Origin: a virus
Direction: 5' to 3' (one strand)
Virus record (IMG/VR): IMGVR_UViG_3300032770_001059
Location: 1 to 48,393 of that record
DNA: 48,393 nucleotides
Shown piece by piece: positions 1-10,300 of the stretch (position 1 is its first letter; the number at the start of each line of letters is the position of its first letter). The translations under genes and the position numbers were made by a program. The notes under the pieces are model-generated. The model saw nothing but the letters and a program-made list of their open reading frames with translations, made no database searches and was not told the origin of the DNA.

Positions 1-846
1 ATGCTAAAGCTTCCATTACCACCCTATACAGCAGATTATACGTTTTCTACTTGTATTCACCGGATCAAGAGCGCAGACCTGAAGGGTCGCCTTTCGGGCA
101 TTAAAGCGACAATCGTTGCCGAAGCACTCGGTTATGAGGAGGCTGCAAGCGAAAATGCGCTTTACACTATTGAAGCTAGTCAAACCGTGGACGGCGTAGT
201 CACAGCAGACGAGATGTCAGCCGTTTACGACCTCCGAATGGCTAATAAGCGCGGTCCTGGTCGACATATCTATGACAAACTGATATCGGCTCCTGCATAC
301 GGACGATGCCCTCTGTGCGGCCTAGGCAAAGTGTGGACCTTGGACCATCATCTTCCTAAGAAGCAGTATCCGGGGCTGGCTGTTACGCCGGCAAATCTTG
401 TCCCGTCGTGCATGGATTGCAATAAGGCGAAAGGCACAACCATTCCCACGAAACCCGAGGACGGCAGCTTACATCCATACTTCGACGACATCGACACGCA
501 TCGCTGGCTGACGGCGGCCGTTGTCAATACCGCACCCGCTGCGGTTTTATTTAATATCACCAGGCCTGCGGTGTGGGACGACATCCTATTTGCTCGAGTT
601 TGTCATCACTTTAGACTGTTTGGCTTGGCTTCTCTTTATTCGGGACATGCCGCAGAAGAGCTGTCGAATATCCGTGACTATGTCTCCGGCCTCCATGCGT
701 CAGCTGGGCCGGAAGCTGTCAAGCAGCACCTGAGTGATCAAGCAGCGAGCCGCGAAGCTTCACGTCGAAACAGTTGGCAGACTGCGACATACAGAGCGCT
801 AGAGGCCAGTGAGTGGTACTGTAATGGTGGATTCGCCCTAAATTGA
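1..846 (+). CDS. HNH endonuclease-like protein (possibly clipped at its start)
   Basis: The 281-residue product carries an HNH/treble-clef nuclease signature. A first zinc pair is CPLC (C103, C106), the catalytic-type D-H-H is at 115-117, and the second zinc pair lies in CMDCNKAKG (C137, C140). HNH enzymes of this shape cleave DNA with a single metal ion; in phages they act as homing enzymes, packaging-associated nickases or cargo nucleases. Residues before 95 and after 160 match nothing I recognise. The reading frame is open to base 1 and the ATG lies at the window edge, so the true start may be upstream. It faces away from the integrase if the genome is circular, and converges on the end of the late operon. 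Its base composition is lower in GC than the structural genes, which fits cargo DNA. The HNH call is firm; the biological role is open. Confidence 0.8.
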   Translation: MLKLPLPPYTADYTFSTCIHRIKSADLKGRLSGIKATIVAEALGYEEAASENALYTIEASQTVDGVVTADEMSAVYDLRMANKRGPGRHIYDKLISAPAYGRCPLCGLGKVWTLDHHLPKKQYPGLAVTPANLVPSCMDCNKAKGTTIPTKPEDGSLHPYFDDIDTHRWLTAAVVNTAPAAVLFNITRPAVWDDILFARVCHHFRLFGLASLYSGHAAEELSNIRDYVSGLHASAGPEAVKQHLSDQAASREASRRNSWQTATYRALEASEWYCNGGFALN

Positions 847-855
847 GGTCCTGCC

Positions 856-1027
856 GTGAAGACCCGCCGCATCAGCATTCGGTTGAACTAGCAGGAGTGT
901 GCAATCGCTGAGGCCCGTGAAACGCTAGATCAGGAACTTGCGTATCGTGGTGAGCAATAACGGCAACCTCCGATACGTCGGTGGCGACAAATCGAAAGTC
1001 GAGCTGGCGAACCGGATGCGACGTTAG
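856..1027 (+). pseudogene. Possible small gene remnant in a convergent gap
   Basis: The 177-bp gap between the HNH gene and the end of the late operon holds no intact gene. A GTG at 856 opens a frame reading MKTRRISIRLN then TAG (889-891); the same frame continues plausibly (IAEARETLDQELAYR) to a TAA at 958-960. A second frame from about 941 reads NGNLRYVGGDKSKVELANR to a TAG at 1025-1027. The pieces look protein-like but are split by a stop and a frame change, as in a decayed gene. This is a judgement by eye and could be chance in GC-rich DNA. I see no clear terminator here. Confidence 0.22.
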
Positions 1028-1326
1028 AGCGACGGGTCGAACAGCAGCCGGCCGCGAAGCCCGCTATAGGGATTCTGGATTCTGGCCGGGGTTTTCTGAG
1101 TTGTGATAGTGGGCGCGCTCGTCGCAGGAGTAGGGGTGGGCGCGCCCTGTACCGCTTGCGATGTCAAATAGGTCTGCAGCGAGCCCGTATCAGATCCTCC
1201 GGGCTGTGCAGCGGCAGAGGTGGCGTCAAGCCCAGGCGTAGGCGCCTGAGTCCCGATCACGTTGACGTTCGACGCCCCGAACGGACTCGGCTGATTGAAC
1301 ATCTTCGGTGGTACTGTAGCGCCCAT
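1024..1326 (-). CDS. Small Pro/Ala/Thr-rich virion-type protein, last gene of the late operon
   Basis: The product is 100 residues, rich in Pro, Thr, Ala and Gly, with no recognisable domain. The ATG is preceded by an ideal ribosome site (GGAGG, 5 nt spacing) that contains the TAG stop of the giant gene upstream, so the two are translationally coupled. The composition resembles the low-complexity segments of the other small proteins of this operon (12293-14651), which suggests a minor structural or ejected protein. Function unknown. Confidence 0.75.
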   Translation of the reverse strand: MGATVPPKMFNQPSPFGASNVNVIGTQAPTPGLDATSAAAQPGGSDTGSLQTYLTSQAVQGAPTPTPATSAPTITTQKTPARIQNPYSGLRGRLLFDPSL

Positions 1327-1335
1327 GCTTGCCTC

Positions 1336-4300
1336 CTAAACCATCGGCTGTGTCGCAGCCGACCTCCCTCTCAAAAACGCGGGGATTGACGAGCCTTTGC
1401 TCGGGTTGATAGCGTCATAGAGCTTCTGCCGCAACGCTTGCCGCTTGTCCGGGCTCACCCGCCGCACCTCCGCATTGAACTTCTGAACGAGCGCCGCACG
1501 ATTCTGCTGCTTCTCCTCCGCGCTCATAACATTCCATATCGGAAGGGCCTCGCTGAATGTGATCTCGTGGTTGGCGAACGTGTGCTTCAGGAAACCTTGC
1601 CGATCTGCAACCCGCGCCCGCGCCGCTTCCTTGCCTTCGAGCTGCCCCGACTCTCTACGAGTGATATAGTCGTCCGCTTCCTCTACTTCTTCAGGCGTGC
1701 GTGGCCCACGGTGTGCCTTTAGCGACTCGTAAGCCTTGCGCTCGGCCCGTGTCCAATCGAATCCGCGCGGAGGAGGACCCAGGCCTGCTTCACCCAGTCC
1801 CGCCTTTACACCCTCGCCCTGCTTCCAGCCGCGCAAGATGCTCTGGATGCTAATGGGAGTGCCAATGCCGTGCTTCGCGTCCTGCCACCGCTGCACCCAC
1901 CACGAATCGTCCGGGTTGTGAACCATATCATTGTTGAAGTCCCGATTCCGCATGACATCCCAAAGGCCGCTCACCAGATCGGAGGTCTTCGCCGACAGGT
2001 ACGAGCCGATGCCGTGGAAGTACAGCGACATCGCATCCTTCATCACGACTGCCGGGACCGTAACACGCCGCGGCTTCCCGTGGATGTCCGTTCCACCGAT
2101 GCGGGCCGCGAACAGGTCGTAAGCATCCTTCGGACGTTCCCCGGTGGTGAGGTACTGGAGGATGGCGTTACCAGCCGTCCACGCCATGAAGAGGCCGAGT
2201 ATCTTGGCGAAGTCCGGGTGCAGCCTGGGGACCCACGTCGAACCTGCCGGAGGCTCGAACTTCGGGTTGAACCGGCTGTACGCATACGCCGCGCTGTTGC
2301 CGATCTCGCGCGCCTGTCCGAAGAGAGCATTCTTCGTCAGACGATAGTTGCCAGCCGCCCACTGTGCCGCACGGAACAGAATCTGGTTTCCCGTCTTGAA
2401 CGTGCTATTCCAGAAGAACTTGTCCCAGTTCACCTGCCCGAATAGATCCTCAACGCTATCGACGCTCTTCCGGGCTACCTCGTCCCGCGTCATCTTGCCG
2501 GCCGCGATCTCGGGAGCATAGTCCGCCAGGTTGAAGGCGTGCTCTTTGAAGAAGGAGCCAACCTTCAGCATGGGGATGTACACCTCGAACAGCGGCTTAA
2601 AGCTGTACTGGAGTGCTGCCCGCCCGCCGTGCCACAGCGTCTTGAATGCCGTCCCAAGGGGATTCGTGCCCCAGTCGCGATTCACCCATGCTTGATTGAA
2701 TTGTGCGACGGCGTTCGTCCGCTCGTCGGGATGGAGGTCGAGCCTCATGCCGCCGTGGAACATATCATCGACGTACTGCTGCACGAGCGGATACTGCCGC
2801 GCGAACTTCTGCCCCCGCTTCGTTTGCAGAAAGCTCTTGGAGTCGCGGACGTAAGCCATCACGTCGCGCCCGAGCTGGAACCGGGTGACTGGGCTGGCCA
2901 GCGCTGTCGCCATGTCCACCGCGCCACGGCTGATCCACGGCAGCCCGTTGCCCCGGAGCCCGTGCACCACTTCGCGCGCGCCCAGGCCAAGCTCGGAGCC
3001 AATGCCGGAAACCGTCTCGGTCACGGCATGGAACAGCGAGAAGCCCAACCGCCATTGCGTGAGCGTGTTCTTGGTCGCCAGCACCCCGCGTCCGATGGCA
3101 TACTTGCGAATCCAGTCGTCGCTCAGATAGTTGTTCATCAGGCGAGCGTAGTCATTTCGCAGATACCAGTCGCCAGCATCGACATATCCCTCGCCGGATG
3201 CGGCCATGAACCGCACGTTGCCGATGCGGTCATTCTCGATCTTCGAGAAGCCGTCTGGCGGTCTGACGCCCTTGCGCCGTGGAACAAAGATGCGAGCGCC
3301 CTGGTCCTTCGCGTCCCACCACATGTTCTGCGCGGTGATGTAGCGCTCCGCATCCGCCTGTGCCCTCTTGAACATGGTCACAGGGTTCCACTCCCACGGC
3401 ACGCCGCCGCGCTCGACGCCCTCGCTCATACTGGCGAGAGTGGACTGCTTCATAAAGCCCTTCGAACCTTGCAGCGGCCGACGACCTTTCGGCGCTCCGG
3501 GTGCCACGCGATTGCCGGTGGTCTGCTCAGACTCTTCCGGCTCGATGAGGTTGCCCTCTTCGTCGACGCCCTTCGGCAGTTCCTTCCACATCACGCGGTA
3601 GTGATTGCGCTTGTACGAGAGGATGCTGTCGGCAATCTGAGTGGCAACGCTCCGCTTCGTCGGGCGCTCGCCTTTCTCGGCTTCCTTCGTCGCACTGCGG
3701 AATTTCTCGAGGTTGTGAACGAACGCCGCCTTCTCTTCGCGCGACAGTCCGTTCCACAGTTCCTGCTCCTTCGGTCCGAGGCTGCGAACCTGCGCCTCGA
3801 CCACCCGCATGTAGGTGTCCTCGTCCGTGTCGGCCATGAACTTCGCCAGGTCACGGAGTTCGGAGGTGGGCTGGTCTGCGCCGGCTTTCATGCGATCGAC
3901 GAACTTCACCTGCTGGTCGCGCGGAAGCTTGTCGAACGCTTTCTCAGCAGCGCCGAGCGCCTGGTCCAGCAGGAAGGCACGCTTCGCCTTCTCGCCCGTC
4001 AGAGTCATCACGCTAGTCAACGTCGGCTCAGGGACATCCGCGCGCGGAGTGACCAAGTGTCGCATCTCGGTGAGCGCGGTGCCCAGGTTACCCCGCAGCT
4101 TCGCCAGCGTCGGCGCGAGGTCCTGCTTCGACAGGCCAGACAGCGCACGGGCGCCGTACTGAGCTGCAACGTCCACGCCGAACAGCGAGCCCCGCAGGGT
4201 CGTGCCTGCCTCAGTCGAGGAGGGTTTCGGCTTCGCCGCACCCTTCTCCGCCGGTGCCATGCCCTTCGCTTCGTCGGCCATCGTCGGAGAAGCATACAGG

Positions 4301-7300
4301 GCGGACTTCTTCATGACCTGCTCAAGCACCTGCTTCTCTTTGCCGGCCGGAATCGCGGCGCGCATCGTGTTGCCCTGCGAAACGAAGTCGCCAGTGAGGT
4401 CGGTGATGCCATGATCGAGGAAGTATTTTCCCCCGCGCGCTTTCGCCTTCGGAGTGACAACGAACAGCTTGCCGCCATCGTTGATGACACGCACATTCTG
4501 GTCGCGGCTGGAGATGCCGATGTCCTCGATGCGCGGGTTGACGCTACTCTTCAGGAACTTCACCGCATGAGCGGCGTCGCGCAGCCGATAGTCGCCCTTC
4601 GTGTTCTGTTTGAAATCGAACTTCTTCGGCAGCAGGATACCTTGCTCGGTAGTGCCGTCCTGCTTCGTGAAGTTGATGATCGTGCCGCGAGTCTCGTGCA
4701 GTTCACCATAGGCAGCGAGCAGGTTGCCAGTGATGATCTTGGCCGTCTCGCGCGTATCTGTCCGTGCCAGCTTGAAGATATTGGGTGCCTTCTCGTACAG
4801 TGACGCGACCTGAATCCTCTCCAACTGGGTCGCCGGAACCGCGATGTGACGCATGGGGCCAGCCACCGCTAGTTGCACGTTGATCTTGCTCATGGCATAA
4901 GGATTGCCATTGCCCTTGTGCGTGCTGCGGATGTTCGTCACCGCCGCGCTGAACGTGTCGCCGTTGATCTCGATGCGGAGCGTGCTGCCGATCTCGTGGT
5001 CACGGATGAACGCGCGCGCCCTCTGCGCGATAGCATCAGCGTTCACAAGCGCCGGACTGTTCGGATCCATCGAGCGCTTGAAATCGGCAAACTGGCCGTC
5101 CAGGGTCGAGATAAGTTCCTGTGCGTGCTTCGGTGGAGTCTTGCCGTCGAGGTGGGTGTTGATGCTCTCCGTCACCTCTTCGGGCGTGAGCGGCTTGCCC
5201 TGCGCCTTGATGGAGTATTCACCGTAGATAGCATCTTCACCGAACGGCGAATCCGGGTTGGTGCCATCCGACAGCACATCGGAGCGCAGTTCCTGCGCGT
5301 CGAAGTCGAAGGTCTTGGGCTCAAGCTCGTTCTGGTTCGTCGCGTCCAGGTACGCGATGTAATCGTTGTACTGCTGTTCCACGTCGCGGTAGAAGGCTTC
5401 CTGCACCTTCACCGGGAGGATGGCCAGCCGGCCCGTCGCTGTGCGCGCGATGTCGGGAGCAGGTTCGCCGTTGTCTTGCAGCCCGTCGAGGTTGAGCATG
5501 TTGGCGAGCTGCGGGTTGTCGTTCAGGTAGTTACCGATGATCTGGTCGCCATACTTGTTCATCATGTCGGCCGCTTTCACCGAGGTAGCCGACTCCGTGT
5601 TGCTCGACGTGTTCGCGTTCAGCGACTTCATCTTTTTGGAGAGCAGCGCGGTGGGCCGCTTCTCTGCCGGAAGATCGACATTCAGGATGGTGTAGGAAGG
5701 CAACCGAACCTGCCCGGTGCGATGGATGCGGCCCAGCATCTGCATGAAGGTGTTGATGTCCTGGGCGGGTTGGAGGACGAACATGTGCCGCGGGCGCTGG
5801 TCGGCAAACTTTTCTGACGCATGGAGGCTGATACCGGTCGAACCGGCCACGTTCAGCACGAGTGAGTCAAGTCGCCCGTCATTGAACCGGCGCGTGGTTT
5901 CCACCTTGTCGCGCTGCTCTTGAATCGGGACGTGCGCGAGCCTTGGGTTCTCCGGGTCCGAGTAGTCCACCGCCAGGTTGCGGCCCGTGATCTCGGCAAC
6001 ACTGTAGCCAGCTTCCTCGATGCGGTGCCGAATCCAATCTATCGGCGACACAGGAATGTTGATTTGCAGTTTGTCGATGATGCGCTGTGCGCGGTCGTAA
6101 GCCTTCCGTGTCTCCGGGTCGAGGTCGCTGAGGGGAACGTGCTGCGTACTCTTATCACCGTGCCTATCTTTAATGACCAGGTAGCGCGTCCTATCCAGCG
6201 CGCGCGAGAGCACGGTGCGATAGTCGAAGTTCTCCAAGGGGTCGCCGTCGCGCATGTGGTTCCCGAGCTTGCCATCCGGCCCGAGTTCAAGTTCCTCGCC
6301 ATCGTGAATCGTGCGATGTTCATTAACATAGGCGGACAGGAACGAACCCATCGTGTTGTCAAGCGCGACGATGGGCTTCTCGCCGCGCCGAATTGCCGCA
6401 ATCGCTTCCTCAGCGCCGCTGTCAGCCTTGATCCCGAGCAGCATCTGCCGCACGAAGTTGTGAACCACTGACGAGAACTCGGTGTGACCGACGTTCTTTT
6501 CCGCCTGATTGCCGCCACCTTGAATCTTGGTTGCCTTGTTCTCCCTACGCGCCTGGGCCTGTGCTTCAGCCACATACGTCTCGTGGAACGCATGGTCAGC
6601 CTCGACTATGGCGCGCAGAGCTTCGGTGGTCGCATTCGCAAGTCTCGCGTGCTCCGCGCGGTGCTCGGTGTCCACCTTCGTCACCATGCTCACGCCAGCG
6701 TAAGAACGCTCACGACGGAACATCTGGCCGGCCTTGACGAGATTGTTTGACACAACCGTTTGCAGCGGTAATCCGCCGTCCTTCATCGCCTGAATCAGAG
6801 TGCCGCCGTCTCCAATAGCATCCCCGATGTCGGTCTTGAAGTAGAGCGGCATGTTGTCAGGCCGCTTCGCGTAGGTCGCGGAGAGATAGGTAACACCCTT
6901 CGCGCCCGCCATGGTCTGCTGCATGTACTCGCCGGTGTTCGACTCGCCGCCGGCATTGTGTGATTCGTCGAGGATAAAGATGGCGTGCGGCGCGACTGCC
7001 CTGAGCACTTCCTGCTGAGTGTTCGCCTGATTGACTTGCGAGTAGGTGACGAACATTGCATTGCGGCCCGACGGGAGCTTGCCAGTCGCCGCAATGGATT
7101 TCAGGGTTTCGCGGTGAGTTGAGGGCTTGTTCGTGTAGGCTTTTCTGCCATCGGGCAGTGTGATCGCCGCTTCGCTATTGACGATGAGTGGCTTGATGTC
7201 ATGGCTACCGATGTCGGCCAGGTCGCCATACATGTCGCTGAACAGCTCCGGCTTTTTCGTGACAAAGACTGGGATGTCGCCCTGCTTCGCTGCCCAACGA

Positions 7301-10300
7301 ATCAGAGCCGCAGCTTGCCGTCCCTTGCCGATACCCGTCTGGTCGGCGATGATCACTGCCTTACCGTTCTGTATCTGGTGAATCGCAGCCGCAATCGCGT
7401 CCACCTGCAAACCCATGAACGCATCGTGCAATTCGTCGAGGGAATCGTACCCAAGCTGGTCCGCGACGAACTTGTCGAGGTCGCCAACTGCATCCTCCAG
7501 CGAGCGCATAGCTTGCTGCAAGGGCTGCTTCATGTTGATGGGGATAAGGACGCCGACATCCTTCTTGCCGGATGTTGGCGTATAGCCGACCTGAAGTTGA
7601 TTATCTTCGGAGGTTAGCCCGGTAGGGCTTCCGTTATCTGTTCCAGGCTTGGGAGTTCGCTTTTCTCCAGAGTCAGGTTTTGCCCCTTCTGGAAGTTGAT
7701 CCGATCGAGGCACATCTGCATCTGGCCGCAAGCTAGAATCGCCCCCGGCCAATCCTTCGGGTTGACGAGGTACGCTATGTCGTTTAGGTCCGGCAGGTGC
7801 TCCGGGCTGCTGGTTAGGATGATCTTGGCTTGCTGCGGGTTCTGGTCTATCAGTTCCTTTAGACGATCCACCAGAACCAACTCGTACAACTCCCGCGTCA
7901 TCGGCTTCCGGCCGCTGTACGGAACTGTCAGGCCGACGAACCCCGGATGTGTCAGAGGCGGGCGCCAGACCTTTATCAAATTGCTCATAGGCTTCTTCCC
8001 ATGTTCCTACCCGTGGGATGCTGCCCACCGGAGGGGCGATGGCGGACGACTCTTGCCGTCCGTCGATGGTGATGACTCTAACCGGCCAAGCCGCACCTTG
8101 CCGCCCGTAGAGCTTTCCGTCAAGCTCGAAGTGGCTGCTTACATGGTAGTGCGAGTACAGCCAGTTGAAGAAGATGGAATCATCCGTGCTTTGACCACCG
8201 GGAACGCGATTCGCTCCCAAAATGAGACACGCCCTGCCGTCATCTTTCATGGCATCCAGGGCACGGGCAGCGATCAACTGGTCAATCTGCCCGATTTTGT
8301 AGCCGTCGACGCGAACTTTCGTCGCCTTACCGTCATCGTCCTTCACGGAGCCAAACGGCGGATTCGTGACAACCGCATCCACTGACTTTGCCTTCACGTC
8401 AGCTTTCAGCGCATCGCCTTCGGTGGTCTTGAATCCCTGCTCCTTCAGCGCCTCGGCGCGGCCCGGATTCAACTCGTTCGCGGTGACCTTCGACGGGTCG
8501 GCAGCGATGAGCAACATGCCATTGCCAGCCGTGGGCTCATACACTGTCGTGTTCTTGTCGATGCCCGCGGCCTTGTCCGCGAGGAAGGCGAGAGGTGCAG
8601 GTGTGCTGTACGCCTGATTCTCGATACTGGTCGATGTGCGGACGTTGAGGTTCGGCTGTGATTCGTACAGCTTCAGCAGGTCATCGAAAGTGCCCTTCGT
8701 GTCGGAACCCGACGCAACGATGTCGCGCGCGCGGTGAACGATGGCGACTTCCAGGGCCTCTTGCGCTTCCTTCATGCGCGCGGGTTCAGGCGCTTTGCCG
8801 TCGAACTCCTCGACCATCTTCTTCAGCGCGTTATTGTCGGCCGGCATCTCGCCGTCCATGATCTTCCGCAGGAAGTAGGCGCTTAGGGTCGGCTGCTTGG
8901 GCTGCGGTTGCGTCTCGGACTTACCGCTTACCACATCCGACCTACCGCTTACCGAATCCGGTTTCGCTTTCGCTTTGGGCGCCAGTTCGATCTCAGCTTC
9001 GTCCGCTGAGACGAGTTCGATGTGGCCATCCGGCTCCGAACGCACCGTCAGCATCGGATGCCCCTGCTGGTCGTGGCTCACATAGGTCACCTCACCATAG
9101 AAAGGGCTGCCGTATTTCGGCGTGACGAAAATGCGCTTCCCGACGAGATCGGGAGTGAACTGCACACCCGTGGGCTTGGGCTGTACTTCGAGATTCCTTC
9201 CACTCGGTGCTTTTCCGGCGCGCAGATCCTCAGCAGCTTGGTTCGCCTCTTCCTGCGTCTTTCTCCGCGCGACCACGCGACCTTCTTTGTCGAGAACCTT
9301 CCAGCCTTTGTCCCACGGAGTGCCCGCACCCTTCTTCACCAGGTATCCGCCCTCTGGCTTCGGCGGTTCCCTGTGAACACCCGCGCCCGGAGAGAACTTC
9401 ACCGGCTTGGGCTTCTCTTCGGTCTGGTCCGGCTGCTGTGGCTGCTGCACGTCCGTCGAGACGGGACCAGCTTCTTGCCCCATCGCACGCTTGAGGCTGT
9501 TCGTAAAATCCGACTCGCTCAGGTCCGTGCCGAACGCGCCATTGAACGCAGCCACTGCGCTCGGCTTCTCGCCCATCATCAGGAAGCCCTGATCGGGCGT
9601 GTCCATCGCAGCATCGTGAGCGAACTTCCGGAAAGCCTTGCGCGCATCCCTCGTCGGCTCGGCCAGCTTGCGAACGACGGCGTCGACGGCGGGATTGCGC
9701 TGTGCGAAGAAACCAGCCTGCGCGAGGTGAGTCTCGACGTTGCTACCACGTTCTGCGATGTCTGCGTGGTCGGCCAGGGCAGCGCGCACGATCGGCACGA
9801 TGTTGTACTCATCGTTGCGGCCAGCCAGCGTCACGAGGTCGGTGAGCGAGCCATCGAGCTTATTCAGGATGGACGAAGGGGTCTTGTCCATCAGCACCGG
9901 GTCATTGACGACCAGACCGCGCACAGCACGCTCGACGAACGTCTTACCCTCTGCACTCAGGCCACCGTTCGAGCTGTCCACAAATTGCGGACGTTCACGT
10001 TCCGTGATCACGCCGTCCTGCGTGAGCAACTTGATGATGTCGTGGCCGTGGTCACGCATCACGTCGCGCAGTGAGCCCTCGCCCCCGAGATCATCCACCC
10101 ATCCACCAATCGCGCGGAGCGTGTCGGGCGAGATGTTCTTGCCGGCACTGACAGCGCGCTCACTGACGCCGAGCGCACCCGTCATCGACTTGTTGAGTTC
10201 AGAACCGAGACGGCGTGCTTGTTCCAGCGTCGAAGGCGAATCGTTCAACTCGCGCACGAGCACAGGGTTCTTGAACTTGTCCACTGCCTTCGGATCGAGT

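Noticed and set aside
2539-4803. A 754-codon open frame on the + strand
   Set aside because: It lies opposite the giant gene; its product is rich in Arg, His and Leu with no domain, as expected for the antisense shadow of a GC-rich gene.
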